Assembly: GCA_037447655.1 (NCBI GenBank)
Contig: JBBHKE010000989.1
Location: 1-64,000, forward strand
Reading direction: 5' to 3'
DNA from: Zygnema cylindricum
Lineage: Eukaryota > Streptophyta > Zygnematophyceae > Zygnematales > Zygnemataceae
Length of the DNA stretch: 64,000 nucleotides
Shown here: piece after piece, positions 41,830 through 52,781 of the stretch
How positions within the stretch are numbered: position 1 is the first letter of the stretch
Layout: each line of letters opens with the position of its first letter
Position numbers and translations under genes: made by a program
The notes under the pieces: generated by a model
The model's input: the letters and a program-made list of their open reading frames with translations, nothing else
Told to the model about the DNA's origin: nothing
The model's database searches: none

Positions 41830-42823
41830 TGTGGATATGAGGCAGCTGGTGCCCCTGAAGAAGAAGAAGAAGCAGCAGCAGCAGTTGCCATAATCACAAT
41901 CAAAGTACAAAGAGGAAACTCTCACGAATACCCACAAATGACGAACTTCACAATGAAGCTCTAAGCAAATCAAACACACACTAGGTGTTCCAATTTGCAA
42001 CAATGAAGAAAATACACCAAAGAAAACACATTCAAAATTTCACACAATTCCGCCAAAATATCACAATGATCTTATAATTCCAAAACCCAAAAACTGCTTC
42101 GCAGTTTTTCATACAAAGAAAATCCCTTACTTCCAAAATTTTCTAAGTCCTACATATACAAGTGAGCCTACAGCTTATCACAACCGTATCACAATTACCG
42201 TGGTCTACCGTTACACTAAATATTTACCAAACCAAACCTTCGCCGTCTGTTGTACAAAGTATTTACATCAATCTTTAACTCTAGCCGTCGCTAAAGTGTG
42301 TAGCATAAGTTCTTTCACCGAAATGACAACGCACTTCAATATTTCACTTTCAAAAATGACGGCGAACTCCGTCTGCCGTCCACGCATTCGTTCCCATTGA
42401 AGATGAACTTCCACGTGTAAATCAAGTCACCAAATGACTGCGTACTTCGTCGTCCAGATCAACCAACCTTGACTACCCCCACATACCGACACGTGTGCCT
42501 GAGGTGTACCAAGTGTGTGTACTCCTTTTGGAGTTACATAAACACTAAATCTTGCCTACAACAGTTTAGCTTTCATACAAACTGCTATAGCTGCGGTGCT
42601 CTACCAGCGCAACTGTAATGTTTAGAGCAGCGCAACTGTATACTCAAGGTGTTATGACTGCGATGTTATACCAGCGCAGCTGCGACATTAGAGCAGCGCA
42701 GCATGGTAGCATAGCAACGAAGTATAGAGAGGATTACAGGTTTCCAGCTGCGATGTCAGACTTAGCGCAACATGGTAGTATAACAACGAGATATAGAGAG
42801 GACTGAAGGTTTCCAGAACAACA
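41830..42823 (-). repeat. Solo LTR J (A/D group)
   Basis: A single 994-base LTR, TGTGGATA to CAGAACAACA, with perfect ATAAG duplications (41825-41829, 42824-42828) and no internal region: a solo LTR formed by LTR-LTR recombination. Its left tail encodes, on the minus strand, MATAAAASSSSSGAP, the same leader type as A and D. CGCAGC/GCTGCG words cluster at 42580-42780. Confidence 0.92.
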
Positions 42824-42828
42824 ATAAG

Positions 42829-42991
42829 ATTAAGCTTCGTGAGAGAAAAAGTTGAAATTAAAGTTTTAAATCTTGTGTATATACCTGATGAAGAAATGGT
42901 GGCTCACATGATGAACCAACCTTTGCCCTCTCCTAAAATAAAATATTGTCTGGAAAAATGCGGGTTGAAAGAAAAATTAAAATTAGACTAG
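42829..42991 (+). pseudogene. pol: H: RNase H, C-terminal part
   Basis: LSF-like RLSFVREKVEIKVLNLVYI..., DEEMVAHMMNQPLPSPK and CGLKEKLKLD, ending just before the polypurine tract AAAATAAGGGGAG (42992-43004). Confidence 0.8.
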
Positions 42992-43004
42992 AAAATAAGG
43001 GGAG

Positions 43005-44000
43005 TGTTGAAATAAATAGTTTTTGGGTATTTTCTAGGTCTTAATATATTAGCAGAAAAATAAACATGCAGGCTGCTTGACTTCATCTCTTCTCTCTCAC
43101 CCCCATACTTGTTGTAGTCACTAAAGGAGAGAGAGAGTGATGGAGCCACGGCTGTCTCAGCTCCATAGACAAGGTTAAAGAGTGACCTTAAGTCACTCTG
43201 TACAAAAAGGTTGAGTCCAGCAGGACTCGAACCCTCGACCGGTAGAGCGTGGCGTAGCCGTCCGCTCTAACTAGTCTGTCGTAGATGTTTGCTAGAGTAT
43301 ATAGGGTGTGATTCATATTTAAAGTATGTTACGTCCCCTAAACCGATTAACGGAAATGTAAATGTAACATCATAGAACATGTTAAATTCAGTGCGAACTG
43401 GATCCCGCACGAAACAAATAAATCTGAAATTTGTTTTGACGGACGATATTTACTGTCCGTTCTTATCCAACGGTATACGTCTTCGCCGAGATCCCAGAAA
43501 GGTCACTTTGGCGAAAGACGTGGCATGACCTGGAGCCACCTCGAGAGATGACATTCGGTCGTGGGAATTCCGAGGAACGTACGGACGAGTGAAAAGCGTA
43601 TAAGCGTCCACTTAATAGCCGTGTTGTATATAGGCCGTACAAAAGGTACACCGGCAGTAGTGTTTTCTGGTACGGTACAGTAATCTGATTGGTCCGTACT
43701 TCAGTAAATAGAAGCTATAAGAGGGAATCAGGACTTAGAAAATTTTGGTAGGGAGTCACCTCTCCCTTTGAAAGTTTGTACAAATTGGCATTTTTACTGC
43801 CTCATAACTTATCGTTTGGTTGGGCGTTTGCTGAGATTCTTTTTCTTATGGACTCAAAGGAGTTCAAGCTGCATAGGGGAGCAGTCTAATTGTCAATTTG
43901 TCTTTCTTAGGTAGCACTGGTTGCCATTGAAAGTGGGTTAGTTAATAGTTATCTAGAGGCTTATTGAATTATGTAGTCCAATGGAAGACACGTAATTAAA
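43005..44000 (+). repeat. 3' LTR of H
   Basis: 996 bases. The final CA is mutated (ends ATTAAA), but the boundary is fixed by the GAAGG duplication at 44001-44005. Tail encodes an ATG-GAA-GAC leader. Confidence 0.9.
43223..43274 (-). other. tRNA-like segment in H 3' LTR (antisense)
   Basis: CTAGTTAGAGC (43264-43274) then the perfect B box GGTTCGAGTCC (43223-43233). Confidence 0.65.
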
Positions 44001-44650
44001 GAAGGATCCAAAGAAAAAGAAGAGAGAGATCAGTATAGAGGACCGAGGCCCCCAAAGGATCTTTGTCATTTTTGCAAAAAATTGGGACACTTCATAGCGA
44101 CATGTGTCAAGCTGTCGGAGCTGTGGCTTCAAGAGAATTGTGGAGGGGGTTCTTCTAGAGGGAAGAAGAAGGCACTTGTGGTCACAAAAGTAAAAGGAGA
44201 AACCAAGGACGAGTCCTCTGAGGAGGAGGATGGGGAGCTTCTTTTTGACTAGAGTCTTGAGGAGAAGAAGTTCCCTCGGTAACATAAGTGTGCTCTAAGA
44301 GCAATTAGGGAAGCTCAACACAAAGGATGGATCATCAAATTAGGTGCATCCATGCATATGTGTTATGATAAACACCTATTTACTAAGCTAAGAAAGATTC
44401 CTACTGTAGAGAAAGAGTATGAAGATGAGAGAGTGGTTACCACAGATCTAGTGGGGTTGGTAGATGTAAAAGACTTAGTGGAGGGTAAGAATTCTATACT
44501 CACCTTCTCAGATGTAGTCTACATTCCTCAGCTGATTACAAATCTTGTCTCTACATTTGTGTTAAATGACAAAGAGATTGATACCATCATTAGAAAGAGA
44601 GTCTTTAAAGCTAAGTATGGGGATGAAGTCTTCTTCACGGCAGATAAGGG
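44001..44650 (+). pseudogene. G: Gag zinc knuckle and protease
   Basis: Resumes G: C-H-F-C-x4-H-F-I-A-T-C near 44068-44109, then an acidic linker with stops. The protease motif reads GWIIKLGASMHMC, so the catalytic Asp-Ser is Lys-Leu and the enzyme is dead. VEKEYEDERVVTTDLVG and VVYIPQLITNLVST follow. Confidence 0.82.
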
Positions 44651-45610
44651 TAGATAAGGAATGTTTTGGGTTAACTTGAGTAATGAAAAGAATAATGTTT
44701 ACTATGTTGGTGTTCCAAAGTTGATGATTTGGCATAAGCGGTTGGGGCATGTGCATTTTGATAAAATGAGAGAAATGAAAAAGCTAAGTGTAGTAGAAGG
44801 CATTCAGTTCAGTTACAATGAAATGGTGGATGATTCTAGTGGTTGTGCCCAAGGTAAGGCTCACAAACTCCCTTTTCCCAAAGCCACCACATATAGGGGT
44901 GAGAAAGTACTATATTTGGTCCACACGGATATCTGGGGACCTGCAAAAGTACCTTTGGTTGGAAGGAATACGTTTATGTTAACAATAGGCGATGCCTGGT
45001 CTAGATACTCTAGAATCTACTTCCTAAAAACAAAGTCTAAAACACCAACTTACTTTAAAGAATATAAAGCGTGGAGTGAGAAGTTGCATTAAATCCCCAT
45101 TAAGAGAATAAAGAGTGATAATGGGGGGGAATAAACCTCTGACTAGTTTGAGAAATAACTGATAGATGAGGGAGTTCAGCACTAGAAAACCGTACCATAT
45201 AGCTCGAAACAAAATGGGGTAGTTGAGAGGTTGAAGCGAACAGTAAGAGTTAGTGTATGTAGTATGTTGGCCGAGAAGAAAATAGGAAAGAGATTTAGGG
45301 CAGAAGCAATGAATTGTGCCAACTACATGAAATATAAAGTCCTAACCTCAGCACAAATAAGATTGACACATTATGAGAGACGAGTTGGAAGGAAACCGGA
45401 TATCTTTCACCTTAAAGAATTCGGTAGCCAAGTTTACAGTCTTCACACAGATAGGGAAAACTGGAAACTAGATGCTAAAGGAAAACCTAGATACTTTGTA
45501 GGATATGATGAGGATGTGAAGGGATATAGAGTTTATGACTTAGCAAAGAGAGATATCATTTTGGTCAAACACCTAGTTATCATAGATGAAGGGAAGTGAT
45601 TTGACCCCTA
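44651..45610 (+). pseudogene. pol: G: integrase
   Basis: WHKRLGHVHFDKMREMKK, then D-D-S-S-G-C, where a zinc-ligand Cys is Ser. VHTDIWGPAKVPLVG, KSDNGGE with a stop, and NGVVERLKRTV keep the three acidic residues. RFRAEAMNCANYMKYKVL and GYDEDVKGYRVYDLAKRD follow. At least five stops. Confidence 0.82.
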
Positions 45611-46990
45611 TAAATATACGAAGATGATAAGAATCAGATTTGAGTCTGAAGGTGAGTGCTTTGTCCTTCCTGAAAGGGACATAAGTGAAACATTGATTGC
45701 ACATTCAGGGGAGATCCAAGATAAAACAAATCTATCGAAAACCTCACATGTTCCTATAGACTTTGAGGAAACATATGAGGAGGAACAAGAACAAGGTTCC
45801 ATAGATAGGGGAGCCGATGAGATAGTAAGGAGAAATCCAATACCTCCCTCTATTCTGGCTTCGGAGTTTGAGGGAGGGAGAAGGCGCAGCAAAAGGATAC
45901 AAAAGAAACATGCGGCTTATAAAGTAAGTATGCTATCTCACCCACATGAGCCTCAGTCATACTCGGAGGCAGTGAACATTCCCGAGAAAGACAAATGGAT
46001 TAGAACCTTAATTGATGAGATGGCCTCCATCATGGAAACAAATACTTGGGAACTAGCGAACTGTCCTCCGGACAAAAAATCGATTGGCTGTAAATGGGTG
46101 TTTAAACTAAAACTGAACCTAGATAATACCTTTGAGAGATATAAGGCTCGATTGATAGCAAAGGGGTTCACCCAAAAGGAGGGGATTGTTTATGAGGAGA
46201 CTTTTGCTCAAGTTGTTTGGTTCCCATCAGTAAAAATTCTCCTCAGTCTGGCAGCATCGGAAGACATGGAAATACACCAGATGGATATTAAGACTGCCTT
46301 TCTTAATGGTGAGTTAGAGGAATAAATTTTCATGAGGTAATCAGAGGGGTTCATGGAAGAAGGAGAAGAGAGCAAAGTGTGCAAGCTCATAAAGTCCTTT
46401 TATGGACTGAAGCAGGCTCCACGACAGTGAAATAAGAAACTAGATGAGTTTCTCACCGGTCTAGGAAGTATTCGGATTAGCTATGACCATTCTATCTATA
46501 TGTTTGAAGATGAGAATGGTGTGATATTTATTGCAATTTATGTGGATGATCTGCTGGTGTTTAGTAAGTCTTTGGAAAAGATCAATAGGTTAAGCAAAGA
46601 TCTTAGAAGTAAATTTGATATGAAAAATTTAGGGAGAGGCAAGATATGTTTTGGAAAACCAAATGGAGAGAGATAGGGGGAAAAGGATTATCAGACTTAC
46701 TGAAAAAGACACAATATGTAATATGCTTGAGAAATTCGAGATGGAAAAGGCAAACAGTTTTACCACTCCTATGGACTTGATGAAAGTAAGTGATGGAAGT
46801 GTAGAAGGAGGAGTGATGATCTTAGACGATCAAATGAGTCCAGAAGAGAGGGAGTTCATGAAGTCTATCCTTTATAGACTTGATGAAAGTAATGGATGGG
46901 AGTGTAGAAGGAGTGATAATATTAGATGATCAAATGAGTCTACATGAGAAGGAGTTTTTGAAGTCTATTCCTTTTAGACAAGTCGTAGGA
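45611..46990 (+). pseudogene. pol: G: linker and reverse transcriptase
   Basis: The frame 45624-46325 covers the linker (PSILASEFEGGRRRSKR) and RT fingers ([44 protein letters not shown]). Stops then hit the FMRQPEG region. YVDDLLVFSKS is intact near 46537. Positions 46773-46980 hold a roughly 106-base tandem duplication of the segment encoding LMKVSDGSVEGG to KSILYR. Confidence 0.82.
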
Positions 46991-47623
46991 AATTAGATCT
47001 ACTTTATGAACTCTACAAGGCCGGACATAGCGGCAGCAGTAGGAGTCCTCACTAGGAGTTTTAACGATCCTAAGAAGAAAGATTCGGAGGCAGCATAGAG
47101 AATCATGAGATATTTGGTAGGAACCCGAGAGTTATGATTGCATTTGGGAGTCGAGCACACTGATATCACTACTTGGAGTGATGCTTTATGAGAAGATGCA
47201 CTTTTGGGTATGTGTTGTATGTGGGGGAAGGTGCTTATTGTTGGAGCAGTAAGCAACAAAAGATGGTTGCTCAGTCTACTATGGAGGCTAAGTTTATTGC
47301 CTCTTATTTTGTGGTAAAAGAGTTGACGTGGGTCAAGTCCTTGTTACAAGAACTAGGTTATATGAAGGTGGGAGAACATTAAGATTTATGTGATAATCAG
47401 GCTGCCATTGCAAATGCAGCCAATCCAAAACATCATTTCAATGCTAAATACATGGACATAAGATTATGCTTCGTGAGGGAAAAAGTTGAGAAAAAAATTC
47501 TTAATCTTGTGTATAGGTCTCTTGAAGAAATGGTGGCTGAAATAATGACCAAACCTGTGCCCTCTCCCAAGTTAAAATATTGTTAGGAAAAATGTGGATT
47601 GAAAGAAAAGTTAAAATTAGACT
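46991..47623 (+). pseudogene. pol: G: RNase H
   Basis: RPDIAAAVGVLTRS in broken frames, TWSDA with a small deletion, RRCTFGYVLYVGEGAYCW, QSTMEAKFIAS, LCDNQAAIANAAN-like sequence and MDIRLCFVREKVEK. It ends KLKLD before AAAATAAGGAGAG (47626-47638), the polypurine tract. Confidence 0.8.
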
Positions 47624-47638
47624 AGAAAATAAGGAGAG

Positions 47639-48641
47639 TGTTGAAATCACTAGATTTATAGAGTATTTCCTAGGTTTGAATAGTTTAGTAGAAAAAGAAT
47701 GAAAAAGCGCAGGCAGTTTGCCTCCACCTCTCTTCTCTATCCCCCATACTTGTTGTAGTCACTGAAGGAGAGAGAGAGTAGTGGAGCCATGGCTGCCTCA
47801 CCTCCTTTGGCAGGACTAAAGAGTGACTTAAGTCATTCTCAACAAAAAGTTGAGTCCGGCAGGACTCGAACCTCCGATGGGCAGAGCGCGACGTAGCCGT
47901 CAGCTCTAACCAGTCTGTCGTAGAAGTCCGTTAAGATACATTGGGTTTGATAACTATTTAAAATGTGATATGGTATTGAAACTGGTTAACTAAATCATGA
48001 ACGAAGGAACATAGAACTTATTAATATTAAGTGCGAACGTCATTTCGCACGAAACAAATGAATCAGGCATTTGTTTCGACGGCTAACATTCAATGTCAGA
48101 TTCAATCCTATGACATATATCGCTACCGGGATCGCGGAATGGTCACTTTGGCTTTAATGGACGTGGCATGACTTGGCACCACGTGGAGGGATAACAATTG
48201 GTCATAGGAATTCCGAGGAGCGTGCGGACGAGTGAAAGGTTGACACGCGTCCACTCAGCGGCCTAGTCGTACACAGGCCGTATAGAAAGGACATCGGCCG
48301 TAGTACCTTTTTGTACTTTACAGTTATGTGATTGGGTCGTATTGTAGTAGATAGTGGTTGTGAGAGGGTAGTAGGACTTAACATGTTTTTAGACAGTCAC
48401 CTCTCCTTTTGGGAGCTTTGTATAAATTGGCATCTTTGCCACCTCATAACTTATCGGCTGGTTCGCCGTTTTTAGTGATTCTTTTTGCTAATGACTCACA
48501 AGAGTCCAGGCAACACAAGAGTGGAATCAAATTTTCGATTTGTCCTCTAAGGCAATAATGGTTGTGGCTGAAAGTGGGCTAGTTAAAAGCTATCTAGAGG
48601 CTTCCTGAATTTTGTAGTCCAATGGAGGACACATAATTGCA
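47639..48641 (+). repeat. 3' LTR of G
   Basis: 1003 bases, TGTTGAAATC to AATTGCA. TATAAAT at 48421-48427; tRNA-like segment at 47862-47913. F sequence resumes at 48642. Confidence 0.9.
47862..47913 (-). other. tRNA-like segment in G 3' LTR (antisense)
   Basis: CTGGTTAGAGC (47903-47913), then the perfect B box GGTTCGAGTCC (47862-47872). Confidence 0.65.
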
Positions 48642-48944
48642 TTTGGTGCCACCATTGTTGGCGGTTCCGGATGGTCACTAGTTTTGCCACGGATATTAAG
48701 AACTTTAAGTCGTGTTTTCCAGCTCCTCAGCCGGCTAAAGAGCAAGGGGGGAGAATAATCCGACCTAACCATAACCAGCTAAGTCATTCACCTTTCTTTT
48801 TTTTCCACCTTGTCTTTTTATTATTTATCCATTTTCACTATTGTGTTTATTTCAATCATGATGTCTTGTTATCATTTGGGTTTAACGGGAGCATAGCTAA
48901 TTATATTGCATGCATCTTCACGTTATTTGACATATGCTCGACAG
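48642..48944 (+). pseudogene. F: PHD finger end and 3' untranslated part
   Basis: LVPPLLAVPDGH, a TAG where Trp is expected, then F-C-H-G-Y complete the PHD finger begun at 28676; the last Cys is Tyr. A purine run GCAAGGGGGGAGA at about 48743-48755 may be the gypsy polypurine tract. AT-rich sequence follows with no gene. Confidence 0.75.
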
Positions 48945-49485
48945 TTCGTATGCCGTATCTCGTCGGCCACTTTCCTTGTTTAAATTTAGGTGTTAGGACG
49001 GGGAGTCGCCACTCTAATTTGTGTTTGTGTGTTATTTGGGTTTTGCAAGACCGTACATACTTACATTTTGCGTTTGCGTCGAACGTACATATTTACATCG
49101 CCGTACGCGTCGACCGTACCTATTTATTTTTCGTTGTAATTTCCTTCAACGACGTATTGTCGCGTTCGCGTAGGTCGTACATATTTAATGTTCACGTAAT
49201 TTCAGCCAACGACAAATTTTATCGTTCGCGTCCGTACCTACGATTCTACCGTACATACTTTCATGCCCCGGAATTGCGGCCGACGGCAAATTTGATCGTT
49301 TCACGCGAAAGAGCATCTCTACCGTCGACGCGGAAACATACGAATGTTGAAAGGTGACATGTGGATCAATGACGCGAGTGACAGACAAACCGAATGTTAG
49401 TTCTCACGACGCTACGTGATTGGACTATTTTAAGTCGTGAACCATTTGGAGGTTCACGCGTTCACATGTAGACAGGAAGGGTTTT
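48945..49485 (+). repeat. F right LTR, cut by M
   Basis: Matches 2630-3170. It ends at GTTTT (49481-49485), the presumed target of M; the rest is not in the window. Confidence 0.75.
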
Positions 49486-50374
49486 TGGAGTTATGTGGTC
49501 TCCATTGACTAAGATGATGAGCAGCCTATGGAAAGCCTCTAGGATAATATTTGCCCCTTGTACTTTCCCGTGGAATAAACGCCGCCCAAGAACACAAATA
49601 TTCTAATGACTCTCACCCTTGTGAGGATAAGACTCGTCTGAGTCAAACGCAAAAAGAATCACTGAATTTGCTCCCTTGAGCAGTAAGTTATAGCTGGTTA
49701 AAGATGACCTTTATAGTTACAAGCTCTCTTAGAGAGAGGTACCTAAATTTCACTAAGTCCTGGTCTGCCTACTTACGACTGCCTTCTACTAAACCCTAGT
49801 TCAATAGAAACACTATATAGTACAAGAAGGTACACTAGGCGATGTACTTATTGTACGACCATTGTACGACATGGCTTTCAAAGTGATGCCTGTCAAAACA
49901 AAATCCATGGTTCCTCCTCCCATCTTCTCCGGTATTCAATAGTATGGTGCCACGTGGCGTCGCTTGACACTGTCTCCAAAGGCCTTCGAAAGTTTATTGC
50001 GGGTGGCGGCTGCAATTGTGGCCGACCTGTCATTTGTATTTATGCGGTTTCGAGTCGCTTCCATGCATGAATTGATTAATGGGTGTTTACGTTAGTCTAT
50101 GTAAATTAGTCCGTTTAATAAGTAGATTAATATGCGTGAAATGTGGAACGTGTATTGTTTCGCTAGTGCCTTAATGGATAATGCTTAGGTCTAAATAGTA
50201 GTCCGTAGACCCCGGTTCATATCCGGCCAGAACAGTATTTTGCTACAAATAGTAAAACACCTTCTATTTCATTCTGCCTCATTCTAGATGACGTAGCAGC
50301 GATGGCATACCTTTGGTTCTCTCTTTCTCTCTCTTTACATTCTAACTAAAAGATAGAAGTGAACTATTAATTAC
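49486..50374 (-). repeat. M 3' LTR, left part
   Basis: Starts TGGAGTTATG, a changed form of the TGAAATTTTG of the 5' LTR. TATA box CCTTTATA (reverse) at 49708-49715; tRNA-like segment at 50165-50224. The last five bases, ATTAC, are the K target duplication. 12 further bases lie at 56839-56850. Confidence 0.87.
50165..50224 (+). other. tRNA-like segment in M 3' LTR (antisense)
   Basis: GTGCCTTAATGGATAATGC resembles a tRNA-Arg-type D arm; GGTCTA and TAGACC could form an anticodon-like stem; CCGGTTCATATCCGG (50212-50226) forms a perfect T-arm-like hairpin. It is the most complete tRNA-like copy here. Confidence 0.6.
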
Positions 50375-51428
50375 TGAAACTCTGAGACCTCCATAAGTCC
50401 TCAGAATAGACAGCTTCCAAGAAGCCTCTAGGATAATCCTGACCCCTTTGTGTTCCAGCAAAAATAACTGCCACCCTGGCAGACAAAAACCCTGACCACC
50501 TACACCCTTGTGAAGGCAAGACTCCCTTGAGTCGGTAGCAAAAAGAATCTCTGAATTTGCTCCCCTGAGCAGTAAGTTATGGAGGGTCAAAGTTGACCTT
50601 TTATACAGAAGCTCTCTGGGAGAGAGGGTCCTATCTTCTAATTTTTTCTAAGTCCTATCTCTCTCACAGACTCTATCTACTGATGTACGGAACCAATCAA
50701 AATTGAGTTCCTTACACAAAAGTACAACTGCCGGTGTACTTTAGGTACGGACATTGTACGACATGGCCTAAATGTCGACACATGTCATATCCGGATTCGG
50801 TACCATAATCTCCGGAGATTCCACGATCTAACGGAATTTCGCCACGCGTCATCCGATGTGGCGATGGCCACAAACCGCCGAAATCAACCTCCGCGATCTC
50901 GGCGCTAATCCCGGCCGTCCAATTAAATTCGGATTTAATCGTAGCCGTAATAAATACATGCGCGATATTTGTTTCACTTACGAAACAAATGCGCGCTATT
51001 GATTTCGAGTCCAAACCGTAATCCGTACTCTACATATTACTGGATCTATGTATCCTGTAATCTATTTATAGTTAAATGAATTTTCGTACGTATACGCATA
51101 TAATTAATTATCAAACTATATAGTACTTAACATTAATTCTAGACCTAACGGCTAAGGCTACCGGCTACTTCCTATCTGCCGGCCGGTAGGTACAGGGATC
51201 AAATCCTGCCCCCGGCGCATACTTTTTAAATAAATAAATAAATCCTAATTTAAAATTCCCGTATACCTCAGGATAGCCAAGGTAGCTATGGCTCTAGCTT
51301 CCTCTCCAACTTCTCAGTGACTGCGACAAGTTTGAGAGTTGGAGAGAGAAGTTAGAGATAGACTGCCTCGACTTCTATATTTCTTTTCAGACCTAGAAAA
51401 TACTAAAAATGTACCATCAATTTCTACA
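50375..51428 (-). repeat. 3' LTR of K
   Basis: 1054 bases, TGAAACTC to TTTCTACA on the + strand. It matches the I LTR closely. Confidence 0.93.
51145..51206 (+). other. tRNA-like segment in K 3' LTR (antisense)
   Basis: CTAACGGCTAAGGC then GGATCAAATCC (51196-51206). Confidence 0.6.
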
Positions 51429-51441
51429 CTCCCCTTATTTT
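51429..51441 (-). promoter_or_regulatory. Polypurine tract of K
   Basis: AAAATAAGGGGAG on the minus strand, between the pol stop and the 3' LTR. Confidence 0.88.
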
Positions 51442-52781
51442 CTAGTCAATTTTTAACTTCAGACCGCACTTCTCCCTGCCGAAAATTAGCTTAGGAGAAG
51501 GCAAAGGTTTGGTCATCATATCTGCTACCATCGCACTATCTGGTCTGTACTCTAAACTGATTATTTTGTTTTCTTCTTTCTCTCTAACAAAGCTGAGTCT
51601 GATGTCCATATGATTGGCTTTAAAATGATGTTTAGGATTGGCAGAAATAGCGATTGCTGCCTGATTATCACAAAATATTTTCTGCACACCACTCTTAAGG
51701 TGACCAAGCTCACCAAGCAAAGACTTGACCCACATCAGTTCTTTTACAGCAGAGCAAGAGGCCATATACTCAGCCTCCATGGTGGACTGAGCAATAACCA
51801 TTTGCTGTTTGCTACTCCAACAGCAAGCCCCATCACCCACATATAATACATATCCAGAAGTGCATCTCTTCATCGGAGCATCACCATAACTGGCAGCACT
51901 CCAAGTAGTGATGTCAGTATTCTCCCGACCCAAATGCAACCATAGATCTCTAGTTCCTACCAAATATCTAAGGACTCTCTTAGCTGCCTCCCAATCCTTC
52001 TTAGTGGGAGCATTTAGACTTCTACTCAGCACTCCTACAGCTGCAGCTAAATCCTGCCGGGTACAATTCATAAAATAGATTAGACTTCCTACTACTTGCC
52101 TGTAAGGAATAGTCTGCATGAACTTCTGTTCATCAGGAGATAATTCCTCGTCTAAGACTATGACTCCTTCTTCCTCACTCCCCTCACTTCCCTTCTTCAA
52201 CTCCATTGGAGTTGTACAACTATTAGCTTTATCCATTTGAAATTTTTCAAGCATGTTCCCTATTGCTTCCTTTTGAGTCAATCTTATAATTTTCCTTTTT
52301 CGGTCTCTCTCTACTTGAATTCCCAAAATATATCTTGCTTCCCCCATATCGTTCATTTCAAATCTCCCCTTAAGATCGGTTTTCAGTTTGTTAATTTTTT
52401 CCATTGATTTACTTAATACAACCAAATCATCAACATAAATTGCAATAAATATCAAACCTTCTTCATCTTCAAAGACATAGATTGAGTGATCTGAGCTGAT
52501 CCGAATATATCCCAGACCGGTAAGAAACTCATCAAGCTTCTTATTCCATTGTCGAGGTGCCTGTTTCAAACCATAAAGAGATTTAATCAGCTGGCATACC
52601 TTACTCTCCTCTCCTTCCTCCACAAAACCTTCGGGTTGTCGCATGAAGATCTCCTCTTCCAATTCTCCATGCAAAAAGGCTGTCTTGATGTCCATCTGAT
52701 GCACTTCCATGTCTTTCGCCGCTGCTAAACTGAGAAGTATGCGGACGGAGGGAAATCTGACCACCGGGGCAAAGGTTTCCT
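51442..52781 (-). pseudogene. pol: K: reverse transcriptase and RNase H
   Basis: 440 codons open after the [66 protein letters not shown] (YVDD intact), RYILGIQVERDRKRKII, then RNase H with TTWSAASYGDAPMKR (the Asp of WSDASYGD is Ala), QSTMEAEYMASCSAVKEL, FCDNQAAIAISANPKHHF and HMDIRLSFVREKEENKI. It ends GLKLKID. The Asp-to-Ala change in RNase H may matter. Confidence 0.92.

Larger units (their letters stand above)
30564..44000 (+). mobile_element. Ty1/copia element H (holds I and J)
   Basis: LTRs at 30564-31599 and 43005-44000 and perfect GAAGG duplications. Gag is split by I at 31773-37813; RNase H is split by solo LTR J. Removing these leaves about 6.4 kb. H is a close relative of G. It is inserted in G gag. 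Pol is heavily broken, and the first integrase Asp is Tyr. Confidence 0.9.
28757..48641 (+). mobile_element. Ty1/copia element G (holds H, I and J)
   Basis: LTRs at 28757-29766 and 47639-48641. Gag is split by H at 30564-44000; protease, integrase, RT and RNase H follow H. Without insertions it is about 6.4 kb. It lies inside the PHD finger of F: the codons for R-C and L-V-P-P rejoin when G is removed. No 5-base duplication is visible at the ends. It has many stops, and the protease Asp-Ser is replaced. Confidence 0.87.
2630..49485 (+). mobile_element. Ty3/gypsy element F, outer host of the nest
   Basis: The pieces 2630-4407, 9966-13202, 27782-28756 and 48642-49485 read as one element once the copia insertions are removed. 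The order is LTR, putative gag, RT, RNase H, H2C2 integrase zinc finger, DDE integrase, PHD finger, polypurine stretch, LTR. RT before integrase in that order is the Ty3/gypsy layout. The integrase frame continues across the D insertion and the PHD frame continues across the G insertion. It is old: many stops, both visible RT Asp positions altered and the first integrase Asp lost. The right LTR is cut by M, so no TSD can be read. Confidence 0.8.

Noticed and set aside
29747-47623. An envelope-like gene in the long elements
   Set aside because: After subtracting nested insertions there is no extra reading frame between RNase H and the 3' LTR in any copia element.
48671-49357. 228-codon open frame
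   Set aside because: It crosses the end of the F PHD region and the F LTR in a frame that does not match the PHD codons. It contains no domain, and the similar LTR at 2630-3170 does not keep it over its length.
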